From Paenibacillus sp. Marseille-Q4541 (GTDB lineage Bacteria > Bacillota > Bacilli > Paenibacillales > Paenibacillaceae), in the NCBI RefSeq assembly GCF_018310695.1, contig NZ_JAGXCY010000038.1, forward strand, positions 1-42,248: a stretch of 42,248 bases of DNA, read 5' to 3'. Below the pieces are notes generated by a model. That model was not told the origin of the DNA. It saw only the letters and a program-made list of their open reading frames with translations, and ran no database searches. Shown here piece by piece: positions 26,363 through 34,095 of the stretch (position 1 is its first letter; each line of letters starts with the position of its first letter). The position numbers and the translations under genes are program-made.

Positions 26363-26399
26363 AAAAACGGCCTTTCCCAGCGGGAGAAGCCGTTTTTTA
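26363..26399 (+). terminator. Intrinsic terminator after htrA
   Basis: AAAAACGGC and TCCC arms pair with GGGA and GCCGTTTTTT; strong. Confidence 0.92.
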
Positions 26400-26645
26400 T
26401 TTGCCATGATGCATGTAGCTCCTACATATTTGGGAAGGATAGCATCAGGCAGAAGTAAGGAAGATCGAAGAAAAAGGCATGTTCTAGCCGATTGTCACGG
26501 AAGAAACGGGGCAAAGGGTTTCTTTTCGTGCGCAGGTGTGGTAGAACAAGAGAAGGAGCATGTCCATATGCGAGGAGACGTTCGTCTCTAAAGTATGAGG
26601 ACACAACCGTAACACAGGGTAAAGACAGAAAGGATGCTTGAGTGA

Positions 26646-26813
26646 ATGTACACCGTATGTAAAGATCATGTGGAGCATGCCATTGACCAGTTTGTTGATG
26701 AATTCGAGGATGCACCGGATATTGTGGATTTGAAGGAAACGGAATTCTCTGACTGGGACCCGCCGGTAAAGTGCTCAGAATGTGATAACAACGCGGAGTT
26801 CCTGGTGGTTTAA
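26646..26813 (+). CDS. CxxH/CxxC mini-protein (BA_5709 type)
   Basis: A 55-residue protein that is easily missed by gene callers. It has a CxxH motif near the start (Cys5, His8) and a CxxC motif near the end (Cys43, Cys46), together a likely metal site. Between them is an acidic stretch. This matches the CxxH/CxxC family located between htrA and rlmH in Bacillales. The ATG at 26646 is the only start, as an in-frame stop lies just before it. GAAAGGA at 26628-26634 is the ribosome site at a rather long distance. Function unknown. Confidence 0.85.
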   Translation: MYTVCKDHVEHAIDQFVDEFEDAPDIVDLKETEFSDWDPPVKCSECDNNAEFLVV

Positions 26814-26856
26814 GAGGTTTCACTTCGCAGGATATAGCTGAATAGTAAACAGGGGG

Positions 26857-26882
26857 AGAGCGTGTGGTTTGCGCTCTTTTTG
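26857..26882 (+). terminator. Intrinsic terminator after the CxxH/CxxC gene
   Basis: AGAGCG, loop, CGCTCT and TTTTT. It separates the mini-gene from rlmH. Confidence 0.85.
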
Positions 26883-26984
26883 TCTGTATAAAAGCTTTTT
26901 TTAAATCAGATAAGTGGTCTAAAAGTGTGAAGTACGTATAGAGACGGCAGCGTTACCGTTTTATATATAGGAGGGAGAATAATC

Positions 26985-27464
26985 GTGTTTATTCAAATTA
27001 TTAGTGTAGGGAAATTAAAAGAGAAATATTTGGTGCAGGGCATTCAGGAGTATGCAAAACGGCTTGCACCCTATATTAAGTTTCAAGTCATTGAGGTACC
27101 AGATGAAAAGGCTCCAGAGAACATGAGCGACGCTGAGATCAAGGCCGTAAAAGAGCGTGAGGGCGAGAAGATCTTAGGGCATATCAAACCGGATGCACAT
27201 GTGATTGCACTTGCGCTGGATGGTCAGCTCTGGAGCTCAGAGGATTTGGCGGCTGAGATTGATAAGCTCGGTACTTATGGAACGAGCCATATCGTGTTTG
27301 TCATCGGCGGCAGCAATGGGCTGTCGGATGCGGTTCTTCGCCGTTCACAGCAGCGCCTGAGCTTCGGGCGAATGACACTCCCGCATCAGCTTATGCGTCT
27401 GGTGCTGGTGGAGCAGGTGTACCGTGCGGTGAAGATTAACCGCGGGGAGCCGTATCATAAGTGA
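26985..27464 (+). CDS. rlmH: 23S rRNA pseudouridine-1915 N3-methyltransferase RlmH
   Basis: SPOUT methyltransferase that modifies pseudouridine 1915 in helix 69 of 23S rRNA. 159 residues, with the SAM-binding knot VIGGSNGL (107-114) and the invariant C-terminus GEPYHK. The start is GTG at 26985, with GGAGGGAG just upstream. It marks the end of the conserved near-origin block. Its 3' end is the insertion site of SCC elements in staphylococci; no ccr recombinase gene is present here. Confidence 0.97.
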   Translation: MFIQIISVGKLKEKYLVQGIQEYAKRLAPYIKFQVIEVPDEKAPENMSDAEIKAVKEREGEKILGHIKPDAHVIALALDGQLWSSEDLAAEIDKLGTYGTSHIVFVIGGSNGLSDAVLRRSQQRLSFGRMTLPHQLMRLVLVEQVYRAVKINRGEPYHK

Positions 27465-27526
27465 GTGAGGTTAAAAATAGAACAACTTAGAACGTTATCG
27501 TTACAACGATGAGGTTGGTTGATCAA

Positions 27527-27600
27527 ATTGTAGGCAATTCTAGGCGTATGGATCTAATAGATCAAGCGTCTTTTTTTGTGCCAGATTGTAGGCAATTCTA
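27527..27600. repeat. 16-bp direct repeats flanking a terminator
   Basis: ATTGTAGGCAATTCTA occurs at 27527-27542 and again, identically, at 27585-27600. Each copy contains the small inverted repeat ATTG-TAGG-CAAT. The start-to-start distance is 58 bases. They lie between rlmH and the AT-rich operon and might be protein-binding sites or relics of an insertion. Confidence 0.8.
27543..27577 (+). terminator. Probable terminator downstream of rlmH
   Basis: GATCT-AAT-AGATC stem with partly paired flanks, followed by CGTC and seven Ts. It is located between the two 16-bp repeats. Confidence 0.6.
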
Positions 27601-27675
27601 CGGACTATTCTTGAGAGAATAGAGGATTACGTTAATTGAATGAATTTCATATTCATAAAATTATTTCATAGTATA

Positions 27676-27704
27676 TTGTTTGTCGCTCTAATATATATTA
27701 TATT
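27676..27704 (+). promoter_or_regulatory. Candidate promoter of the XRE-cupin/eutH/aminopeptidase operon
   Basis: TTGTTT, 17 bases, TATATT, placing transcription start about 25 bases before the ATG at 27736. Confidence 0.4.
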
Positions 27705-27735
27705 ATTCACGACAATGAAAATTCGGGGTGTAGTG

Positions 27736-28317
27736 ATGAATATAGGAATGGAAATAAAGAAATTGAGGACTGAAAAAGGAATTACTTTGAAAGAGTTAAG
27801 TGAAAAAAGCGAACTATCTGTTGGATTTCTGTCTCAATTAGAAAGGGGGCTTACTACCATAGCAGTTGATTCACTTGAAAAACTAGCGAATATTTTGGAA
27901 GTTCATTTAACACACTTTTTTGATTATCCACTTAAAAGGGAAGATATGGTTTTAAGAAGTTATGAACAAGAATTAATGGATTCAGTAGAAGGTGGTTTTA
28001 TTAAGTATAGTTTAAGTACAAATTTAGAAAATAAACAACTTTTTCCAAGGCTTATAGAAATTCTTCCTCAAAAGAAGGATGAAGAAATATTACCCTATAA
28101 GCATAAGGGAGAAGAGTTCATTTATGTTATAGAGGGTATATTAACAGTTTACATAAATGGTCAGAGGCATGAAGTATATCCTGGTGACAGTGTTCATATG
28201 GACTCAAATATTGATCACAATTGGGCTAATTATACGAACAAAAAGGTCAAGCTTATAGCTGTTAATACACCTAATTATATCTACAATAGTGGGGTTTATA
28301 CTACAGATGCTGATTAG
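27736..28317 (+). CDS. XRE-family regulator with C-terminal cupin domain
   Basis: 193-residue transcription factor: an HTH_3 DNA-binding domain (about 5-60, including LSVGFLSQLERG) joined to a cupin_2 sensor (about 115-180, with HKGEEFIYVIEG and a later His161). Members of this family sense small metabolites or metal and control adjacent transport and catabolic genes. It probably regulates the transporter and peptidase that follow. The ATG at 27736 is chosen for GGGGTG just upstream. The frame is open to 27640, but that segment is a chance hydrophobic stretch containing the promoter. AT-rich codon use differs from the genes before rlmH. Confidence 0.88.
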   Translation: MNIGMEIKKLRTEKGITLKELSEKSELSVGFLSQLERGLTTIAVDSLEKLANILEVHLTHFFDYPLKREDMVLRSYEQELMDSVEGGFIKYSLSTNLENKQLFPRLIEILPQKKDEEILPYKHKGEEFIYVIEGILTVYINGQRHEVYPGDSVHMDSNIDHNWANYTNKKVKLIAVNTPNYIYNSGVYTTDAD

Positions 28318-28357
28318 TATAGACATTATATAAAGTAAAAAGAAAGTGATCATAACA

Positions 28358-29491
28358 ATGGATAAATTTATATTATATCTAATCGGTTCTTTTTTTGTAA
28401 TCGGAGCGATTGATTATATTACCGGAAATCTTTTGAAACTAGGGGAGAAATTTGAGGAAGGCATAAAGACCATGGGAGCTTTAGGGCTTGGCATGATAGG
28501 AATAATTTCTTTAGTCCCTATATTTACAAATTTTTTATCCGCTGAGATTATTCCCATCTTTAAAGTTTTTCATCTAGATCCTTCTATCGTACCTGCAGCA
28601 TTTTTAGCTGTAGATATGGGGGGCTATCAAATGGCTAATGAGCTAGCATTGACAAAGGAAATGGGGGCATTCTCAGGAATTATCATCGCATCTACATTAG
28701 GAGCCACCATTAGTTTTTCAATACCTGTCGCGTTAGGGATGCTTTCTAAAGAGGATGAAAAATATTTTTCTAAGGGTGTGTTGGTTGGGATTATTACTAT
28801 ACCAATAGGATGCCTTGCAGCAGGCTTATGGCAAAAAATAAATATCAATGTATTAGTATGGAATCTCGTCCCTATATTTGTTTTTGCTATTATCTTAGGA
28901 GCAGGCTTATTAAAAGCTCCTCATGTTTTTATTAAAGTTTTTAATGTATTTGGAAAGCTTATTATGACTTTGAGCACGCTTGGATTACTTTTACAAGGTA
29001 TAGATGTGATATTTGGTGTAAGGCTCGTCTCAGGGTTAGCACCACTATCTGAATCTACTGTAATAGTAGCCAAGATCGCATTTGTTTTAGGCGGAGCATA
29101 TCCTATGCTAGCACTTATCAATCGAATTTTTAAAAAAAGTTTTAAAGAAATAGGGCAGAAATTTGGAATAAATTCAGTGTCAGTAGCAGGCATTCTAGGA
29201 GGTTTGGCTAGCAATCTGTTGATATTTGCAACATTTAAGGGAATGAATCCTAAAGGAAAAGTGGTATGTACTGCCTTTGGAGTAAGTGGTGCATTTGTAT
29301 TTGGAGGTCAATTTGGATTTGTGTCAGGAGTAGCCCCAGAAATGTTAGGAGCGTTTATCATATCAAAGCTTACGGCCGGAATAATGAGTATAGTACTAGC
29401 TGCATGGCTATATGATCGTGAAAATAAAAAATTAAATCTTCAGGAAAATGGAGGTATTAGTAATGAATGTAGTTATGAATATCAGGGATAG
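28358..29491 (+). CDS. EutH-family transporter
   Basis: Integral membrane protein of about 377 residues with roughly ten membrane segments, recognisably of the EutH family (ethanolamine permease, PF04346). It shows the conserved stretches FEEGIKTMGALGLGMIG, AVDMGG and VALGMLS, and a GAYPM segment in the second half. No other eut gene is nearby, so ethanolamine is not assured as substrate. The ATG at 28358 is preferred to the GTG at 28346. Its last 29 bases overlap the aminopeptidase gene, indicating co-translation. Confidence 0.85.
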   Translation: MDKFILYLIGSFFVIGAIDYITGNLLKLGEKFEEGIKTMGALGLGMIGIISLVPIFTNFLSAEIIPIFKVFHLDPSIVPAAFLAVDMGGYQMANELALTKEMGAFSGIIIASTLGATISFSIPVALGMLSKEDEKYFSKGVLVGIITIPIGCLAAGLWQKININVLVWNLVPIFVFAIILGAGLLKAPHVFIKVFNVFGKLIMTLSTLGLLLQGIDVIFGVRLVSGLAPLSESTVIVAKIAFVLGGAYPMLALINRIFKKSFKEIGQKFGINSVSVAGILGGLASNLLIFATFKGMNPKGKVVCTAFGVSGAFVFGGQFGFVSGVAPEMLGAFIISKLTAGIMSIVLAAWLYDRENKKLNLQENGGISNECSYEYQG

Positions 29492-31253
29492 GGTCGAAAA
29501 GTTAAGACAGCTAATGAAAGAAAACCAAATGGATGCATATATCATTCCCAGTTTTGATGCACATCAGAGTGAATATGTAGCAGAACATTGGAAATGTAGA
29601 CAATGGATATCAGGATTCACAGGGTCTGCAGGTACTGTAGTTATTACATTAGAGGATGCTGGGTTATGGACAGATGGTAGATACTATATTCAAGCCGAAA
29701 AGCAGCTTGAGGGCTCAGGAATCAGATTATTTAGAATGATGGATCCAGGGGTGCCATTTTATTCAGAATGGCTATCAGATGTTCTTAATGAAGGAAGCGC
29801 CCTAGGCTTTGATGGAAATGTTTTTTCAATTAATATGGTTAAAAAGATGGAAAAAGATCTAAAAGCAAAGAGAATTGTATTAAAAATGAATCAAGATTTA
29901 ATTGGTGATCTGTGGGAAGATAGACCGGAGATTCCTAAAGGAGCAATTTTTACTCATGACATAAAATATGCAGGCAAATCACGAGTAGAAAAATTAAATG
30001 AAGTAAGAAAAGAAATGAAAAATATAGGAGCAAATTATTATATTTTAACTTCCCTTGATGACATTGCATGGCTTTTGAATATAAGAGGAGCCGATGTGCC
30101 TAACAATCCAGTTGTAATAGCTAATGTAATTGTAGCAGAACATAAATGTTATTTATTTATTGATTCTTGCAAGGTTTCCCCTTTGGTTAAATTAGAACTC
30201 GAAGCTGAAGGAATCGAGTTAAAAGCAAATCATGAAATACAAACATTCCTTGAAAATCTTTCAAGCGGAGATGCCATAATTTTAGATACGAATAAAACAA
30301 ATAGCAGATTATATAATGCCATTAACAGTAATACAAAGAAAATCGAAAGTCCTGACATCACGACTAATTTAAAAGCTATTAAAAATGAAGTTGAGATAAA
30401 AAATGTAAAATGGTGTGAAATAAAAGATGGTTTAGCCATGGTGAAATTTATAAAATGGCTAAAAAACGTTGTAGACAAAGAAGAAATTACAGAGATTACT
30501 GCAGAAGAAAGATTAGAAGATTTCAGAAGGGCCCAGGAAGGATATGTTGGACCTAGCTTTGATACGATAGCAGGTTATAGAGAACATGCTGCGATGATGC
30601 ATTATAAAGCCAATAAAGAAACGCAATTTACACTTAAGAATGAAGGTCTTTTTTTAATTGATTCAGGCGGACAGTATTATGATGGAACAACAGATATTAC
30701 ACGAACGATTGTTTTAGGAAAACTTACCGATGAACAAAAAAGAGATTTTACTTTGGTGTTAAAAGGATTTATTGCATTAAGCTCAGTAAAATATTTATAC
30801 GGAGCTACAGGCTCTAACTTAGATGTTTTGGCAAGGCAACCCATATGGCAGTATGGTATAGACTATAAATGCGGGACAGGACATGGGGTAGGTTTTTTCC
30901 TGAATGTTCATGAAGGACCACAAACCATAAGGAATAATAATAATAATGTTACATTAGAAAAAGGTATGATTATTACGAATGAACCGGGAATATACCTTGA
31001 AGGTAAATATGGAATTAGAATTGAAAATATGATGTTAGTAGTTGAAGATGAGAAAACAGAGTTTGGTCAATTTATGAAGTTTGAAACAATTACGTATTGC
31101 CCAATTGATTTAGCCGGTATCAATAAAGATATGTTAACAGAGAGTGAGAAGCAATGGTTAAACAATTATCATCAAGAGGTATATATGAAGCTAGCGCCTT
31201 ATTTAAATGAAGAAGAGAGTAGATGGCTAAGGGAAGAAACTAGGAAAATATAA
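29463..31253 (+). CDS. Xaa-Pro aminopeptidase, XPNPEP1-like (peptidase family M24B)
   Basis: Three-domain aminopeptidase that removes the residue before proline at peptide N-termini; no signal peptide, so cytoplasmic. Two creatinase-type N-terminal domains (about 8-145 and 155-310) precede the pita-bread M24 domain (about 315-530) and a C-terminal M24_C region. Metal ligands Asp400, Asp411, His474, Glu507 and Glu521 have nearly the same spacing as in human XPNPEP1. 596 residues is the long, eukaryote-like form. The start at 29463 has GGAGG eight bases upstream. It overlaps the EutH-family gene and ends the operon before a terminator. Confidence 0.9.
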   Translation: MNVVMNIRDRVEKLRQLMKENQMDAYIIPSFDAHQSEYVAEHWKCRQWISGFTGSAGTVVITLEDAGLWTDGRYYIQAEKQLEGSGIRLFRMMDPGVPFYSEWLSDVLNEGSALGFDGNVFSINMVKKMEKDLKAKRIVLKMNQDLIGDLWEDRPEIPKGAIFTHDIKYAGKSRVEKLNEVRKEMKNIGANYYILTSLDDIAWLLNIRGADVPNNPVVIANVIVAEHKCYLFIDSCKVSPLVKLELEAEGIELKANHEIQTFLENLSSGDAIILDTNKTNSRLYNAINSNTKKIESPDITTNLKAIKNEVEIKNVKWCEIKDGLAMVKFIKWLKNVVDKEEITEITAEERLEDFRRAQEGYVGPSFDTIAGYREHAAMMHYKANKETQFTLKNEGLFLIDSGGQYYDGTTDITRTIVLGKLTDEQKRDFTLVLKGFIALSSVKYLYGATGSNLDVLARQPIWQYGIDYKCGTGHGVGFFLNVHEGPQTIRNNNNNVTLEKGMIITNEPGIYLEGKYGIRIENMMLVVEDEKTEFGQFMKFETITYCPIDLAGINKDMLTESEKQWLNNYHQEVYMKLAPYLNEEESRWLREETRKI

Positions 31254-31265
31254 ATAGATATTGAG

Positions 31266-31307
31266 AAAGCAGCCATTACAGAGTGTCCTCTGTGACAGCT
31301 GCTTTTT
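31266..31307 (+). terminator. Intrinsic terminator after the aminopeptidase gene
   Basis: AAAGCAGC with GCTGCTTT, and inner ACAGAG with CTCTGT, then Ts. Strong. Confidence 0.9.
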
Positions 31308-31412
31308 CTGTTAAGGCTTCAGCTTGGAGCATCTTCTTGTCGCATGTTTTTTCCCTCAGTTCTTAAAATTAACGTTGACGTAAAGGTAAGCTTTGTGGTA
31401 ATTTATACCATA

Positions 31413-31472
31413 AAAAAATTTCGCTCTACTTATGATACGGTGAACCGTATTATAAATAGGGCGAAATTTTTT
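31413..31472. terminator. Exceptionally long hairpin, possibly a bidirectional terminator
   Basis: About 28 base pairs with one mismatch and two G-U pairs: arm 31413-31440 pairs with 31445-31472 around a TGAA loop. One flank is a run of A and the other a run of T, so it could terminate in both directions. It is longer than any terminator in the window and may be a remnant of a small mobile repeat. Confidence 0.65.
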
Positions 31473-31550
31473 GGTGAAAATCCTTATTTGATATAGAATA
31501 AGTGCAACCGGGTTGGGTGGGGCTTATCATAGATAGTATTCATACAGATC

Positions 31551-31589
31551 AAAAAGCCGATTCTTCCTTCTGGGGGAATCGATTTTTCG
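31551..31589 (+). terminator. Third hairpin before the Mga-type gene
   Basis: AAAAAGCCGATTC pairs imperfectly with GAATCGATTTTT; terminator-like. Confidence 0.55.
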
Positions 31590-31693
31590 TTATAGGCTTG
31601 TTGGAATCACGGAAAAAGAATGTCAAAAAGGGAAAGAGGAATTGTCCTTTTTTATCCTATAACATTCAAATTTAATTGAAATAGGGTGGGAAA

Positions 31694-33130
31694 ATGGATA
31701 AGGGATATACATTAGCTAGTCAACTATTAACACTGCTTGATACGGAACAAAGATGGTTTACCTTAGCTGAAGTTGAGAAAAGTCTAGGGATCTCAGATAA
31801 AACAATACGTAAGATGGTTGAAGAGATAAGCAAGCAGCTGCCACCTGATATCACCATTGAGGTATCTAGAGGAAAGGGAGTATTTCTTCGACGTGATGGA
31901 AGAGGCAAGACGATTAGTGAATTAATTTCAGCCATGTTCAGACAAACCAGCTTTTATCGGCTAATGAATCTATTGTTTACTACTGACGGACGGTTCTCTG
32001 TGGAGGAGCTTGCTGGAGAACTGTTTATGAGCACCTCGTCTTTGAAGAAGCTGATTGTACATTTAAATAATAATGATCTGAAACCGTATAAGCTACGTAT
32101 TACTTATTCCACCCCTAAGATCAAGGGGAACGAAATGAGTATACGATATTTTTATTGGAAGTTATATTGTGATGCCTATGAGTTTACAGGATGGCCCTTT
32201 GCAAATATCAACTTTGCTTATGTTGATCAGTTAATCACAAATATAGAGAATGAAAAAAATATTGTTTATTTTATTAATTCCAAAAGGAAATTAGCCTTTT
32301 TGTTGGCGATTGTAGTAGATAGAGTTACGAGAGGGAAATGCGTAAAAGTCGACGAGAATAGATATCCCTGGGAAAAAGGGATGTTTTATTTGCCGGTGAA
32401 AACTCTTGCGAAGAGTCTAGAAGAAAAGCTCTCTATTGATTTTCCAAAAAGCGAAATATTTTTTATGCAATCACGTGTGAGTCTAAGTCAGTATCATTAT
32501 TACGAAGGATCGGAAATGACTCCGATGAATGAAGTCGAATTGCATAAGGATAAAGAAGAGTATCCAATGGGTAATCTGCTTTTTACATTATTGGCAAAGG
32601 TATATCCGAACCTGGATATGGGAGAACGATTCATATTGGAGGTATATGATTTCTTTGACAAGCTTTTAATGGATAATGCAATTCCTGAATGGTTGATGAT
32701 TTCAAAAAGCAATTTATCGACATATGTTCAAAAAGAGTGCCAGCAGATTTATCAAGAATTGCAAGACTGTATGAAAACGTGGAATGAAGCTTACCCTTCT
32801 GTCCTATATAATGATTTTCATTTAACAAAACTAACCTTAATTGTTCGTTCAAGCTTACGTTATAAAAGGAAAACCGCCTTCCTAGTGATTGGTGAGGAAT
32901 TTTCGATTCGCCATTACATAGCGGATTTGATTAAAAAGGAAATCGGGGATCAGTTGATCGTTAATACTTCCATTATGAAAGGGCTAACCGACGAAATGGT
33001 GCAGGAGCATCATATCGATTTCGTCATTAGTAATTTCCCAGTTTCATTAAAGACAGTGCCTGTTGTTACTATTTCTACGATCCCATCTCAAAGAGATTTA
33101 GATAATATCCGAAAAGAATTGCTCCTATAA
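31694..33130 (+). CDS. Mga/PRD-type transcriptional regulator
   Basis: 478-residue regulator of the Mga type. A winged HTH is at about 22-46, a second HTH-like Mga domain at about 100-126, then a long helical PRD-like region, and a C-terminal EIIB-like fold (about 390-478, beginning KTAFLVIGEEF). Such proteins usually respond to sugar phosphorylation through PTS-modified histidines. Here it sits 215 bases before a nucleoside salvage operon in the same direction, which suggests local control of it. The EIIB-like domain lacks the usual N-terminal active-site Cys. AGGGTGGG precedes the ATG. Confidence 0.8.
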   Translation: MDKGYTLASQLLTLLDTEQRWFTLAEVEKSLGISDKTIRKMVEEISKQLPPDITIEVSRGKGVFLRRDGRGKTISELISAMFRQTSFYRLMNLLFTTDGRFSVEELAGELFMSTSSLKKLIVHLNNNDLKPYKLRITYSTPKIKGNEMSIRYFYWKLYCDAYEFTGWPFANINFAYVDQLITNIENEKNIVYFINSKRKLAFLLAIVVDRVTRGKCVKVDENRYPWEKGMFYLPVKTLAKSLEEKLSIDFPKSEIFFMQSRVSLSQYHYYEGSEMTPMNEVELHKDKEEYPMGNLLFTLLAKVYPNLDMGERFILEVYDFFDKLLMDNAIPEWLMISKSNLSTYVQKECQQIYQELQDCMKTWNEAYPSVLYNDFHLTKLTLIVRSSLRYKRKTAFLVIGEEFSIRHYIADLIKKEIGDQLIVNTSIMKGLTDEMVQEHHIDFVISNFPVSLKTVPVVTISTIPSQRDLDNIRKELLL

Positions 33131-33289
33131 TTTGATCAATTATTTTCCGTACCCTACGTAAGATTTTGGTCTAGTTTGTGATGATAAAAAACCTTATGCT
33201 CAAGGTAGTTTCTGAACGATGTAAAGCTGATCTTCCTTAAGAAAATTCGTTTGGAGAATGCTATGAGCATTTATCTTCCCGTGGGTAAA

Positions 33290-33303
33290 TGAAAGCGATT
33301 TCG
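33290..33303 (+). promoter_or_regulatory. Catabolite-responsive element (cre-like) before deoD
   Basis: TGAAAGCGATTTCG fits the cre consensus TGWAANCGNTNWCA at all but the last position. It lies about 45 bases before the deoD start and overlaps the inverted repeat CGATTT-CGGT-AAATCG (33296-33311). Carbon catabolite control by CcpA is likely, as known for the Bacillus deo operon. Confidence 0.6.
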
Positions 33304-33345
33304 GTAAATCGGAGTTTACTATTCATAATTATTGGAGGAAAACAT

Positions 33346-34062
33346 ATGAGCAGGCATTTAGGCGCAAAAAAAGGAGAAATAGCAGATCGTGTTTTGCTTC
33401 CAGGAGATCCTTTGCGTGCAAAATTTGTAGCAGAGAATTTTTTAGATGAAGCCTATTGTTATAACGAAGTAAGAGGTATGTATGGATACACTGGGTTATA
33501 CAAAGGTGTACCGGTGTCGGTTCAGGGGACAGGGATGGGTAATCCATCGATGAGCATATATGCAACGGAACTTATAACCGATTATGAAGTGAAGAAATTG
33601 ATTCGGATTGGTACATGTGGTGCGATGCAAGAAGAAGTAAATATCCGCGATATTGTACTAGCCCAAGCTGTGTCTTCAGACAGCAATATGACAGAGAAGA
33701 TTTTCCATGGCTGCAACTATGCGCCTACGGCGGATTTCTCATTGCTAATGAAAGCATATCAACAAGCACAAAGTAAACAAGCAAAAGTCTTTGTTGGCAA
33801 CATTTATAATTCTGATGAATTTTACCGTGAAACCTTGGATCGACTTCACAAGTTTATGGACTTTGGTGTATTAGCGGTAGAAATGGAAAGCACAGCTCTC
33901 TATACTTTAGCCGCAAAATATGGTGTAAAAGCATTGTCTATTTTGACGGTGGGCAGTCAATTATTAACACAGAAACACTTAACTCATCAAGAGAGTGAAC
34001 AGTCCTTTTATGAAATGGTAGAAATAGCTCTTAATACAGTTATTGATGACACTAGTTTATAG
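33346..34062 (+). CDS. deoD: DeoD-type purine nucleoside phosphorylase, variant active site
   Basis: Hexameric phosphorylase that splits purine (deoxy)nucleosides into base and (deoxy)ribose-1-phosphate. Numbering coincides with the E. coli enzyme: His4, Arg24 (GDPLRAK), Arg43 (EVRGM), Arg87 (IRIGTCGAM) and VEMES at 178-182 are kept. The motif normally reading TVSDH at 201-205 is TVGSQ, so the general acid Asp204 is Ser. That should alter substrate preference or reduce activity on 6-oxopurines. 238 residues, complete. TGGAGG at 33333-33338 supports the ATG at 33346 rather than an upstream start at 33289. First structural gene of the salvage operon. Confidence 0.88.
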   Translation: MSRHLGAKKGEIADRVLLPGDPLRAKFVAENFLDEAYCYNEVRGMYGYTGLYKGVPVSVQGTGMGNPSMSIYATELITDYEVKKLIRIGTCGAMQEEVNIRDIVLAQAVSSDSNMTEKIFHGCNYAPTADFSLLMKAYQQAQSKQAKVFVGNIYNSDEFYRETLDRLHKFMDFGVLAVEMESTALYTLAAKYGVKALSILTVGSQLLTQKHLTHQESEQSFYEMVEIALNTVIDDTSL

Positions 34063-34095
34063 GTTAAAGGGTTAGGAAAAGAGAGTGAGAAAGAA

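Larger units (their letters stand above)
31254..31693. other. Intergenic region with three hairpins
   Basis: No gene seen. It contains the aminopeptidase terminator (31266-31307), a very long stem (31413-31472) and a third terminator-like hairpin (31551-31589). The ribosome site AGGGTGGG for the next gene is at 31683-31690. Confidence 0.6.

Noticed and set aside
26422..26823. 133-codon open frame on the minus strand near the CxxH/CxxC gene.
   Set aside because: It is antisense to the recognised mini-gene, lacks a ribosome site and has no family resemblance.
27640..27735. Upstream extension of the XRE-cupin gene with a hydrophobic segment.
   Set aside because: It contains the probable promoter, and XRE-cupin proteins begin shortly before the HTH. 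The hydrophobicity comes from AT-rich DNA.
27448..31536. SCC-like attachment sites: the rlmH 3' end resembles the staphylococcal att consensus and a similar sequence with TATCATA lies at 31519-31536.
   Set aside because: The two sites share only 7 consecutive bases and about 11 of 18 with each other, and no ccr recombinase is present. The rlmH match is explained by conserved coding of the C-terminus.
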